A stretch of DNA of 64,000 nt from a bacterium (GTDB lineage Bacteria > UBA8248), in contig JAJDYR010000039.1 of NCBI GenBank assembly GCA_022825065.1, positions 110,182 through 174,181 of the forward strand, given 5' to 3'. The position numbers and the translations under genes were made by a program. Below are positions 51,002 to 59,692 of the stretch, in pieces. Within the stretch, counting starts at the first letter, position 1, and each line of letters begins with the position of its first letter. The notes below the pieces were generated by a model. That model saw nothing but the letters and a program-made list of their open reading frames with translations, searched no databases and was not told where the DNA came from.

Positions 51002-52296
51002 TGGCCCGAGTATCCTTGACGACCGATTTGTTCGGAGACTTCGAAATCGGGGATGGGCGGCTGATGGGCGTCTATGGCCCCTCCCTGCATCAAGGCGCAG
51101 GCCTTGACGATGAAGCCCTCAGGGAGCGGATCCGAAACCCGATCGGCTCTCCCCCTCTTCGGGAGATTTCCAAAGGTGCCGGGAGGGTGTTGATCGTCAC
51201 CGACGACAATACGCGCCATACCCCGCTTCATCGCGTGGTTCCAATTATTCTGGATGAACTCGCCGAGGCGGGTGTCTCCGATTCCGCGATCCGCATCCTG
51301 ATCGGGTTGGGCACACACCGCGCCATGACGGATGAGGAGATGCAGCGCAAGTTCGGTGATGAACTGATCGCGCGATTCGAGATTCTCAACCACGAATGGA
51401 AAAACCCCGCCAGGCTGACTTCACAGGGAAAGAGCGAGTTGGGTTTTGAAGTGCTGATGAACAGGGAAATCCTGGAGAGTGGTCTCCTCATATCCGTCGG
51501 CAGCATCATCCCCCATGCGACGGCGGGGTTTTCCGGTGGAGCGAAGAGCGTGATGCCCGGCATTTGCGGTGAGTCGACGATAGAGGCGACCCATTGGGCC
51601 GCTCTGGATTACGAGATGAGCGAGATTCTCGGCAACTTCGACAACAAGGTGAGGGAAGCGTTCGTTCGCATCGCGCGCCGGGCCGGGCTGCGTTTCATCG
51701 TCAACACGATCATGATGGATGAGAAAAGAATTTATGACGCTGTTGCCGGAGACGTGGAGGCGGCCCACAAGAAGGGCTGCGGGCGATGCCTGGAACTATA
51801 CGGCGTGCCGATCGCCGCGAAAGCGGAAGTCGTCGTCGCGGAAGCCTATCCCTCCGATATCGATCTGCGCCAGTCCATCAAAGCCGTGTGTGCGGCGGAC
51901 GTCGTCTGCCGCGACGGCGGGGTGATCATCCTCGCTGCGGATTGCCGGGAGGGCGTTTCCCCGCAATTCCCGAATTTTCGGCGCTACGGTTTCCGGGATC
52001 CCGATGCCCTTTACCAAAAGGTCGAGGCAGGTGAATTTCGCGAAAAGCTCCTCGCCTACACGCTCGTCGCCGTCGGCAGAATCATCTCCAGGCGCGTGAA
52101 GGGGATATTGGTTTCTCCTCATATCAGCCGCGAGGAGGCTGAGAGGATGGGATTCGGCTGGGGCGGGTCGATAGCGGCGGCGGTCGATGGCGCCTTGGAT
52201 TCTGCGGGACCGGATTCGAAAGTCATCGTGCTTCGGCAGGCGGGGCAAATCATGCCCGTGATTTCAAGCATGAAAACGAGAGGAGATGAGCGGTGA
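51001..52296 (+). CDS. larA: LarA-like (nickel-pincer racemase/DUF2088 family) protein
   Basis: A 431-residue protein of the lactate racemase family: VTDDNTRHTP, GLGTHRAMTDEE, the HE in ILNHEWKN, VGSIIPHATAGFSGGAKSVMPGICG (the lysine that anchors the nickel-pincer cofactor in LarA) and the second-domain VVVAEAYPSDIDLRQSIKA. Known members racemise lactate or epimerise other 2-hydroxy acids. Its location, with overlaps of 1 and 4 bases to a glycan transferase and a NeuA-NeuB fusion, suggests a hydroxy-acid or sugar-acid epimerase for the surface glycan. Cofactor genes larB, larC and larE are not here. Confidence 0.8.
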   Translation: MARVSLTTDLFGDFEIGDGRLMGVYGPSLHQGAGLDDEALRERIRNPIGSPPLREISKGAGRVLIVTDDNTRHTPLHRVVPIILDELAEAGVSDSAIRILIGLGTHRAMTDEEMQRKFGDELIARFEILNHEWKNPARLTSQGKSELGFEVLMNREILESGLLISVGSIIPHATAGFSGGAKSVMPGICGESTIEATHWAALDYEMSEILGNFDNKVREAFVRIARRAGLRFIVNTIMMDEKRIYDAVAGDVEAAHKKGCGRCLELYGVPIAAKAEVVVAEAYPSDIDLRQSIKAVCAADVVCRDGGVIILAADCREGVSPQFPNFRRYGFRDPDALYQKVEAGEFREKLLAYTLVAVGRIISRRVKGILVSPHISREEAERMGFGWGGSIAAAVDGALDSAGPDSKVIVLRQAGQIMPVISSMKTRGDER

Positions 52297-53885
52297 TCGT
52301 CGCCGTGATACCAGCCAAGCGGCATTCGAATCGCCTGGCGGACAAGAATTTGCTGGAAATCGACAGATTGCCTTTGGTGGCGCACGCGATTCGGTACGCA
52401 GGCAGATTCAAGAGCGTGGATAAAATCGTCGTATCTACTGATTCAGAGGAAGTTGCCGAAATCGCCAGACGAAACGGCGCGGCGGTTCATTTCCGTGGCT
52501 CGGAGTTGGGAGGTGAGGTGCCGCTCATCGAAGTTTACCGGGACGTCGCAAGGCAATTGGGCCGTGAGAATGTTTCTTTTCTCGTCGGGGTTCAGCCCGA
52601 TCATCCGAACAGAAAAAGCGATCTGGATACTCTGTTGAAGTATGTCAAAGAAAACCGGATCGACGATTTGTGCACGGTGGACCACCGCGGCAAGCGAAAC
52701 GGAGCGCTTCGCATCATGAGTATGAAAGCCCTAACGGCAGACCCACCACTACATTCCTCCGTCGTTCAGGATGATTGCGTCAACATCCACACGGCATTCG
52801 ACTTCGTCATGGCTGCGCATGAAATGAGTCCGTATTCAAAGGAAATCGCCGTCGGAGGCAAAATGATAGGCAAGGGACATCCCGTCTTTCTGATCGCCGA
52901 GGCCGCCTGCAATCACATGTGTGACTTGGAAGCGGCCAAGGAGATGATCGACCTTGCCGCCGTTGCCGGGGCGGATGCGATCAAGTTCCAGACCTACAAG
53001 GCGGAGCGACTGACGCGCAAAGGGGCGATGACCTACTGGCGGGGAAAGCGGATTCCGCAAATCGAGTATTACCGGAAACTCGATCGCTTCGGTGCGCCCG
53101 AATATGAGGCGCTTATCAAACATGGCCGCGAGAAGGGCATCATCACGTTCTCCACGCCGTTCGACGTCCAAAGCGCCGAGATGTTGAACGATTTGGGTGC
53201 GCTACTCTTCAAAATAGCCTCGTGCGATCTTCCCGACAGCCGGTTGCTCAAGTGCGTGGCCGGTTTCGGCAAGCCCGTTATTCTTTCGACCGGCGGTTCG
53301 ACGGTGGAGGAGATCGAGCGTGCGGTCGCCACCTTTTTCGCTACAGGCAATCACCAACTCATCCTCATGGCCTGCACCTTGAGTTATCCGGCGGCAAACG
53401 AGGACGCGAACCTTCTGCGCATCCACGCTTTGAAGGAACGATATCCCGGCATCATCGTCGGTTTGTCCGACCATACGGAGCCGGATGCGCACATGGTCAT
53501 CCCTTCGCTGGGAGTAGCTCTGGGCGCAAAGGTTATCGAAAAACATTACACACTGGACCGGCGTCTGAGCGGTTCGGGGCATTTCTTTTCGATGAACCCG
53601 GAAGATTTGAAGAAAATGGTGCAAAACGTTCGTCTTGCGGAGGGTGTTTTGGGCGACGGCGCGCTCGGGGTCGCCGAAGCGGAAAACTCCGCGCGAAACA
53701 GCGCAAGACGCAGCATCATCGCCGAGCGGGACATTCGGCGCGGAGAGACCATTGAATCCTCGATGTTGGGCATGAAACGTCCCGCAGAGGGACTTCCGGG
53801 CTGGATGATGGATGCGTTGATTGGCAAACAAGCGAATACGAACATCCAGGCGGATCAGGCTGTCTCGATGGACATGGTGGAGTGA
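52293..53885 (+). CDS. NeuA-NeuB fusion: CMP-nonulosonate cytidylyltransferase plus nonulosonate synthase
   Basis: A 530-residue fusion. Residues 1-185 are an acylneuraminate cytidylyltransferase (MIVAVIPAKRHSNRLADKNL, KIVVSTDSEEVAEIA). Residues about 195-530 are NeuB: VFLIAEAACNHMCDLEAAKEMI, GADAIKFQTYKAERL, TFSTPFDVQSAEML, FKIASCDL, VGLSDHTEPD, KVIEKHYTLDRRLSGSGHFFS and a C-terminal SAF antifreeze-like domain (SIIAERDIRRGETI...). NeuB makes the nine-carbon acid from a six-carbon amino sugar and PEP; NeuA activates it with CTP. The two NeuB loops usually NHNG and GPDH read NHMC and GSGH. GTG start overlaps larA by 4 bases. The substrate type (Neu, Leg or Pse) is not determined. Confidence 0.85.
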   Translation: MIVAVIPAKRHSNRLADKNLLEIDRLPLVAHAIRYAGRFKSVDKIVVSTDSEEVAEIARRNGAAVHFRGSELGGEVPLIEVYRDVARQLGRENVSFLVGVQPDHPNRKSDLDTLLKYVKENRIDDLCTVDHRGKRNGALRIMSMKALTADPPLHSSVVQDDCVNIHTAFDFVMAAHEMSPYSKEIAVGGKMIGKGHPVFLIAEAACNHMCDLEAAKEMIDLAAVAGADAIKFQTYKAERLTRKGAMTYWRGKRIPQIEYYRKLDRFGAPEYEALIKHGREKGIITFSTPFDVQSAEMLNDLGALLFKIASCDLPDSRLLKCVAGFGKPVILSTGGSTVEEIERAVATFFATGNHQLILMACTLSYPAANEDANLLRIHALKERYPGIIVGLSDHTEPDAHMVIPSLGVALGAKVIEKHYTLDRRLSGSGHFFSMNPEDLKKMVQNVRLAEGVLGDGALGVAEAENSARNSARRSIIAERDIRRGETIESSMLGMKRPAEGLPGWMMDALIGKQANTNIQADQAVSMDMVE

Positions 53886-53924
53886 TCGTGGAGGCAGAGT
53901 TCATGCCAATAGGGTTGATTCGTC

Positions 53925-55322
53925 ATGCCTAAGGTCACGGTATACATTCCCGCCCACAATTACGGCCGTTTTCTCGACGCCGCGATCCAGAGCGTGCTGA
54001 AGCAGACCATGGACGACTGGGAGTTGATCGTCATCGACGACGGCTCGACCGACGACACTTCAGAAATACTCGCGCCTTACGGAACGCATCCCAAGATTCG
54101 CATTCTCGAGCAGGAAAACAAGGGCTTGAGTTTTACGAACAACGTCGCCCTGCGCATCGCCAGGGGTGAATACCTCATGCGGCTGGATGCGGATGATTTC
54201 CTGGACGAGAACATTCTTTTGGTTCTCTCCCATGTCCTGGACACGAAGCCCTGCGTGGGTCTGGTGTATCCGGACTATTATCACGTGGACGAGGATGGAG
54301 AGATCGTCGAAATCGTTCGTCGCCAGAAGGTTGGAGAAGAAATCGATTTGCTCGATCTTCCGGCGCATGGCGCATGCACCATGATTCGCAGGGAAGTTCT
54401 GCTGGAACTGGACGGTTATTTCGAGGAGTTCGATCGCCAGGACGGCTACGGGATATGGCTGAAATTTATCGAGCGGCACCATCCATATAACGTGAATTTG
54501 CCCTTGTTCTATTATCGTCGTCATGGAGAGAGCTTGTCGAAGTCCCAACGACCGATTCTGGAGACGCGACGCAAAATCAAAAACAGGATAGTGGAGGAGA
54601 TGAACCTCCCCTGCAAACCGAAAGTGCTGGCGCTCGTTCCCGTCGTCGTGGGTGCGGGATTCGAGTTGGGGAATCCCTTTACCCGGTTGATGGGAAAGCC
54701 GCTGCTGGAGCGGACCCTGGAACAAATCCAGGAAGCGCGCTCCGTCGACAGGATAGTCGTATCCTCGAACGATGAAGATGTATTGGCTTATGCGAAGCGT
54801 TTCGAGGGAGTGGAGGTGATCCTCAGACCCCAAGTACTGGCGAGACGGACCGCCAGGATGGCGGATATGCCGCTTCATGTTTTGAGGACGTTGGGAGAGC
54901 GAGGATATGTCCCTGACGCCGTTTGCGTATGCTGCGTCAACACCCCTTTTCGCAGCGGCAGACACATCGACAAGGCCGTGGACACCATGACGATTTTCAA
55001 CGTCGATTCCGTAATATCCATCACAGAGGATATTTCATTTTTCTACCGTCACGGGAAAAACGGACTCACCCCCGTCAACGGCTCTCTGCAAAGAATGCTC
55101 CGCTTGGAAAATAAAGCGTTGTTCAAGGAAAACGGCGCGATTTACCTGAGCCGAGTGGACACGGTTCAGGCCGGAAAATTTCTGGGAGAAAGAATAGGGC
55201 ACATCACCATGCTTCCGGAGGAAAGCGTGAGAATCAGTTCCGCGTATGAGTTCTGGCTGGCGGAGAAAATAGCGGCCGAGTGGATTCAGACGAGGCCTTC
55301 TGGTAAACTCACTTTCGTTTAA
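53925..55322 (+). CDS. GT2 glycosyltransferase fused to a NeuA-like nucleotidyltransferase
   Basis: A 465-residue protein. Residues 1-225 are a family 2 glycosyltransferase (KVTVYIPAHNYGRFLDAAIQSVLKQT, VIDDGSTDDT, RLDADDFLDE, GYGIWLKF). Residues about 230-465 look like a CMP-sugar cytidylyltransferase (GKPLLERTLEQI, VDRIVVSSNDEDVLAYA, NTPFRSGRHIDKAVDTM, KENGAIYL), but the RGGSxR nucleotide loop is replaced by VVVGAGFELGN, so catalysis is doubtful. A single chain that activates and transfers the sugar is possible. It starts 39 bases after the NeuA-NeuB gene. Confidence 0.72.
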   Translation: MPKVTVYIPAHNYGRFLDAAIQSVLKQTMDDWELIVIDDGSTDDTSEILAPYGTHPKIRILEQENKGLSFTNNVALRIARGEYLMRLDADDFLDENILLVLSHVLDTKPCVGLVYPDYYHVDEDGEIVEIVRRQKVGEEIDLLDLPAHGACTMIRREVLLELDGYFEEFDRQDGYGIWLKFIERHHPYNVNLPLFYYRRHGESLSKSQRPILETRRKIKNRIVEEMNLPCKPKVLALVPVVVGAGFELGNPFTRLMGKPLLERTLEQIQEARSVDRIVVSSNDEDVLAYAKRFEGVEVILRPQVLARRTARMADMPLHVLRTLGERGYVPDAVCVCCVNTPFRSGRHIDKAVDTMTIFNVDSVISITEDISFFYRHGKNGLTPVNGSLQRMLRLENKALFKENGAIYLSRVDTVQAGKFLGERIGHITMLPEESVRISSAYEFWLAEKIAAEWIQTRPSGKLTFV

Positions 55323-55459
55323 AATCCATAAACGACACTCCACGAGATAGAAAAGACCCAACACGAGGCAAAGTTCCGGAGTTATCGACCCTGGTTCGGA
55401 ATCCATCGCCATTGGACGCGATATGGGTTTTTTGCGGGTGAAAGACAACCGGTGCTCGT

Positions 55460-57385
55460 ATGTGTGGAATTTGTGGAATCACCTCTTTTGAACTCTCGCC
55501 GTCCTCGATAAAGGAAGGCGTTGCTCGCATGTGTGATGCGATGAAGCATCGCGGCCCGAACGATGTGGGGCTTCAGCGCTTCGGTGCGACCTGTATCGGG
55601 GTGAGGCGTCTGAGCGTCATCGATCCGGGTTTGACGGCAAAACAACCGATGACCAGCGATGATGGAAGAATCAGTGTTGCATTGAACGGAGAAATCTACA
55701 ATTTCAGACGATTGAGGGAGTATCTGGCAGGTCGCGGCCACACCTTCAGATCGCGCTCCGATACGGAGATTCTTCTGCGCCTCTACGAGGAGGAAGGGGA
55801 AGAGTGCAGCCGTTTTTTAAGGGGCATGTTCGCATTTGCGATCTTGGACGCCAACCGTCGAGTCCTGCTTTTGACGCGTGATCGTCTCGGCGTCAAACCC
55901 CTGTACTACGCACGCATCGCGGGGGGATGGGCGTTCGCATCGGAACTGGGGGCGCTGGTGAGAAGCGGCGTGATTCGCCCCGAGCTCGATCTGGATTCTC
56001 TCGATCTCAGCCTTTCCCTGGGCTTTGTTCCCGGCCCGCGCACGCTACTGAAAGGCGTGAAGGCCTTGCCTCCGGGGCACCGGATGCGAATTACGGAAAA
56101 GGGTGCATCCATCGAGCAGTGGTGGAAAATGCCGGCGGCCGGAACGACGCGCTGCGCCGATGAGGAAATTGTCCCCCGACTGCGATGCTTGCTGGAGGAA
56201 AGCGTAGAACTCCACCAGATAAGCGATGTTCCCATCGGGGCTTTTTTGAGCGGCGGTGTGGATTCTTCAGCAATTGTCGGGCTGATGTCGCGGCGGGCTG
56301 ATAAACCCGTGAAGACCTACTCTATCGGTTTCGATGACTCTCCTGCAGGATACGATGAGAGGCGATATGCGAGAGCGGCTGCGCAGTCCTTCTCTACGCG
56401 CCACCTTGAGTTCGTGCTCAAAGGTTCGAAAGTGGCTGAGGAGCTTCCCCGCATCGTACGGCACATGGATCAGCCCAGCTTCGATGGAGTCAACACCTAT
56501 CTCGTATCCCAGATAGCCAAGCAAGATGGTGTTACCGTCGCTCTGTCCGGCCTCGGGGCGGATGAGCTGTTCGGCGGCTACGGCTCGTTTCGCCTGATTC
56601 CACTTTGGTGGCGGTTGTCGACCGTATGGGGAAAGTTGCCTTTGGCGGCGAGAAAAATCCTCGTAGCGCTCGTCCCGTTGATGCTCCGCCTCAACCCGGG
56701 CATGTCTTCAGAACGCATCCAAAAGCTTCATCGGCTGCAATGGTTGGAATCGCCGGTTGGTTTATATGCCATGGCGCGCCTTTTGTTGTGGCCCGAGGAG
56801 AAAAGAGCCTTGTATTCCCCGCTACTTCAGGCCCACTTTCGCGATCGCAAAGCGGATGAAGATGTTTTGGCGATGCTCGACTCGTTGGTCCGTGTCGGCG
56901 AGAGGCCTTGGAGGATTCTGAGCGAACTCGAACTGCAGGTGTACATGGGATGGAGATGTTTGCGGGATACCGACGTGATGAGCATGGCTCATTCCCTGGA
57001 AGTGCGGGTGCCGTACGCCGATCATCGCGTCGTGGAATTCGTCTGTGGTCTGCCGCCCGGGTGGGAGAAGAAATGGGGATATCCGAAAAGATTGCTTGAG
57101 GCGTCGCTTCGCGACGTCATCCCACCTGAGATTTCAGCCAGGAGAAAACAGGGTTTCGCCCTTCCGATGGCGAAGTGGATGAAAGAGGATTTGCGAGAAA
57201 TTCTGGAGGACACGCTGAGTGAGGAGTCACTTCGCAGAAGAGGTATTTTCTCACCCAAGGAGGTGCGCAAGTTATACACCCGTTTCAGGAAAGGGAAATC
57301 CTCCTACCCCCTGATTTGGTATCTGGCGATTTTGGAGCTTTGGTTTCGCGAGATGCTGGACGCTCATCGTTCGGTGAGCTTTTGA
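55460..57385 (+). CDS. asnB: asparagine synthetase (glutamine-hydrolysing)-like amidotransferase
   Basis: A 641-residue class II amidotransferase. MCGICGI gives nucleophile Cys2, RGPNDVG and NGEIYNF follow in the glutaminase part; the synthetase part has the PP-loop FLSGGVDSSAIVGLM (about 262-276), YSIGFDDSPAGYDER and ALSGLGADELFGGYG. Located inside a glycan locus, it could amidate a sugar acid or simply make asparagine; relatives in O-antigen clusters (WbpS-like) do the former. The 137-base gap upstream is empty. Confidence 0.85.
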   Translation: MCGICGITSFELSPSSIKEGVARMCDAMKHRGPNDVGLQRFGATCIGVRRLSVIDPGLTAKQPMTSDDGRISVALNGEIYNFRRLREYLAGRGHTFRSRSDTEILLRLYEEEGEECSRFLRGMFAFAILDANRRVLLLTRDRLGVKPLYYARIAGGWAFASELGALVRSGVIRPELDLDSLDLSLSLGFVPGPRTLLKGVKALPPGHRMRITEKGASIEQWWKMPAAGTTRCADEEIVPRLRCLLEESVELHQISDVPIGAFLSGGVDSSAIVGLMSRRADKPVKTYSIGFDDSPAGYDERRYARAAAQSFSTRHLEFVLKGSKVAEELPRIVRHMDQPSFDGVNTYLVSQIAKQDGVTVALSGLGADELFGGYGSFRLIPLWWRLSTVWGKLPLAARKILVALVPLMLRLNPGMSSERIQKLHRLQWLESPVGLYAMARLLLWPEEKRALYSPLLQAHFRDRKADEDVLAMLDSLVRVGERPWRILSELELQVYMGWRCLRDTDVMSMAHSLEVRVPYADHRVVEFVCGLPPGWEKKWGYPKRLLEASLRDVIPPEISARRKQGFALPMAKWMKEDLREILEDTLSEESLRRRGIFSPKEVRKLYTRFRKGKSSYPLIWYLAILELWFREMLDAHRSVSF

Positions 57386-57423
57386 TGTTTTAATGGAATT
57401 CGCCCTAGGCAAAGGAATTCGAC

Positions 57424-58245
57424 GTGATAAGCGTTTTGATGACGTCTTACAACGCCGAGAAATACATCGCCGATGCTGTTAAGAGTATACTCGCACAGAC
57501 GGAATCCGATTTTGAGTGCATCATCATCGACGATGGCTCCACGGACGACACTGTTCACATCGTCAAGAAGTTTCGCGACCCCAGAATTCGTCTGATCGAG
57601 GCGGGAAGAATCGGACTCGCGAAAGCTCTCAACCTCGGGGTAAGCGAGAGCAGAGGCGAATTTATCGCCCGCCATGACGCCGACGATTTATCTCACCCCA
57701 GAAGATTTGAAATTCAAAAAGTGGTAATGCAGCGTTTTCCTGATTATTCCGCTGTCGTTTCTCCGCTGTTCGCCTTTCATGCCGAAGACGTTCCACATTG
57801 GCCCGCATTCGGATTGGAAAAAACAAGGAATCCGCTGAGCGACGTGAGAAAGAAACTCATGTTGTTCAATCCTGTCGTTCACACTTCTTTGTTCGTGAGA
57901 GTCAAAGCGATGCAGGTGATCCGAGGCTACGACGAGAGACGCTCTGGCCAACTCGATTGGGACCTGTACGTTCGATTGTATGAAAACGGGTTGAAGCTCG
58001 GGTCCTTGAAGGTGCCCGTGGCGGCAAAAAGAATCCACGCGAGACAGTTCTTCGAGCGGGGCGCCAGATTTCGCTATGTGCTCGATGGGGTTGTGTTGCA
58101 GAACAGGGCGATTCGCATCCTGGGGGGCGGAATCGCGTATCGAGCTATGTTGCCGCTTTGGTTTTCATATCGCATGTTGCCGCACAAGGTGCGCATGTGG
58201 ATGAAGAGAGGCTACTTTTCCAGACGCACGGGCACACGGGAATAG
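57424..58245 (+). CDS. GT2 family glycosyltransferase
   Basis: A 273-residue GT-A fold enzyme: ISVLMTSYNAEKYIADAVKSILAQT, IIDDGSTDDT, GEFIARHDADDLSHPRR (DxD-type metal motif) and a QLDWDLYVRLYENG acceptor segment. Short and without membrane helices, so it acts at the cytoplasmic face on a lipid-linked glycan. GTG start with AAAGGA about 8 bases upstream. The donor sugar is unknown. Confidence 0.88.
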   Translation: MISVLMTSYNAEKYIADAVKSILAQTESDFECIIIDDGSTDDTVHIVKKFRDPRIRLIEAGRIGLAKALNLGVSESRGEFIARHDADDLSHPRRFEIQKVVMQRFPDYSAVVSPLFAFHAEDVPHWPAFGLEKTRNPLSDVRKKLMLFNPVVHTSLFVRVKAMQVIRGYDERRSGQLDWDLYVRLYENGLKLGSLKVPVAAKRIHARQFFERGARFRYVLDGVVLQNRAIRILGGGIAYRAMLPLWFSYRMLPHKVRMWMKRGYFSRRTGTRE

Positions 58246-58252
58246 TTTTTCC

Positions 58253-59692
58253 GTGAGCGTGAAGCGCGCGGTGTCGAATGCCCCTCCTCCTTCAGTAGAA
58301 AAGGATGCCTCTGCTCATCGACTCACCAACGCGGTCATTCGTCTGCATGCGGTATATTTTCTCATCCCGTGGGAGCGCGTTTCCTATTTCCCGGGCCAAT
58401 TCGCGGGTCCGTATAGGGTCTACGTGCTCCTTTTCGTTTTGCTGTGCGCCGCGTGGGCGGTAGAAGTCATTCGGTTCGGGGCGAGAAAACCGACGCCGGG
58501 ATTTGCCGTCGCCGCCCTTTGGTTCTGGGTGATATTCTGGGCGGGGATAGTCAACGGCTATGTTCAGGATGATCCCATCAAGACGTCGGTTCCCTTCTAT
58601 TGGCTCCTGGCCGACGCCGTGCCCTACACCGACGGCATGCTCGTATGGTATCTGGTTCATCACAACCGGTGGGGGAGAGAGGAGTTCGAAGGTGCGCTCG
58701 GGAGTGTGTTCTGGGTTGCCTTGACGATCGGTATCGAGAGCATTCTCTTCTATTATTTACGCATTCCCAATCCGTATTCGCTCAATCACGAGGGGCGGTT
58801 TTTTCTTGGCATGTTCACCCGGCACCACATCGTCGCCAGCAGACTCGGGTTGATACTGGCGGGAATCGCCTTGTACTTCTTATGGAGAAGGGGCGGCTGG
58901 TTTTATCTGTTCGCGTCGCTTGCCGGAATTCTCCTGGTGTTTTCCACATGGCGCAGGGTTCCGATTTTCGCGCTCTTCCTGGGCGCATGCCTCTTGATTC
59001 TCTTTTTCATGAAGTTCAGAAGACGCCCGGGCGCAAAGGAGAAGCTGAAGTCTTTTTTCGTTTCCTGTCTCACGGCATCGGTTTTCTTCGCGTGCATCGG
59101 CGTTTCGGTGATGGTGGGTACGAAGGTGCGGGGAGAATTCCTTGAGGCTTCGAATCTCTCGATGAGCGCCAAGGAGCGGCTCTTTCAGTGCGCGCGGGCG
59201 GTAGACGTGCTTGTTGCGCGGCCTTTCCTGGGGGGCGGGCCGCGGCAGGGATTCTTGTATGGATACTCTGAAGATACGCCGGCCACGTTTTCCGGGTATT
59301 TTTATGGCGACATCACCCGGTATGAATCGGGTATCCGGGGATGGTCGACTTCGGATTTGTTTCAGGAAAACCCGAGAAAGAGCGCGCCGGTTTCCCTGCA
59401 CAGCCTGCCGATGAATTTTATCGCGGATTTGGGATTGCTGGGTCTCGTTATGCTGATAGTCATGCTCGCAACAGGCGGGATGTATTTTTTCAGAATCATG
59501 CGCTTGCCGATACATGAAGATTCACTCCGCCTCATGATGCCTTTCGCCGTCATCTTCTCCACTGTCGTCGCCCTGTTCGTCGGCGTTTCCACGACGGCGC
59601 ATTTTTATCCCTACTGGCTGTTCTCCATTCTGTTTTGTTTTCTCCGTTATCTTTATCACGAAGCCATGCAGAGGCGGCTAAGGATTTTCTGA
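58253..59692 (+). CDS. O-antigen polymerase/ligase-like membrane protein
   Basis: A 479-residue protein with about ten to twelve transmembrane segments and a large periplasmic loop (about 320-385) before SLHSLPMNFIADLGLLGL, the end pattern of the Wzy/WaaL family. RPFLGGGPRQGF is the pre-loop motif. GTG 58253 is 7 bases after the preceding gene. It would polymerise repeat units or ligate glycan to lipid A-core; polymerases are too variable to tell apart. Its last 15 bases overlap the converging next gene. Confidence 0.75.
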   Translation: MSVKRAVSNAPPPSVEKDASAHRLTNAVIRLHAVYFLIPWERVSYFPGQFAGPYRVYVLLFVLLCAAWAVEVIRFGARKPTPGFAVAALWFWVIFWAGIVNGYVQDDPIKTSVPFYWLLADAVPYTDGMLVWYLVHHNRWGREEFEGALGSVFWVALTIGIESILFYYLRIPNPYSLNHEGRFFLGMFTRHHIVASRLGLILAGIALYFLWRRGGWFYLFASLAGILLVFSTWRRVPIFALFLGACLLILFFMKFRRRPGAKEKLKSFFVSCLTASVFFACIGVSVMVGTKVRGEFLEASNLSMSAKERLFQCARAVDVLVARPFLGGGPRQGFLYGYSEDTPATFSGYFYGDITRYESGIRGWSTSDLFQENPRKSAPVSLHSLPMNFIADLGLLGLVMLIVMLATGGMYFFRIMRLPIHEDSLRLMMPFAVIFSTVVALFVGVSTTAHFYPYWLFSILFCFLRYLYHEAMQRRLRIF

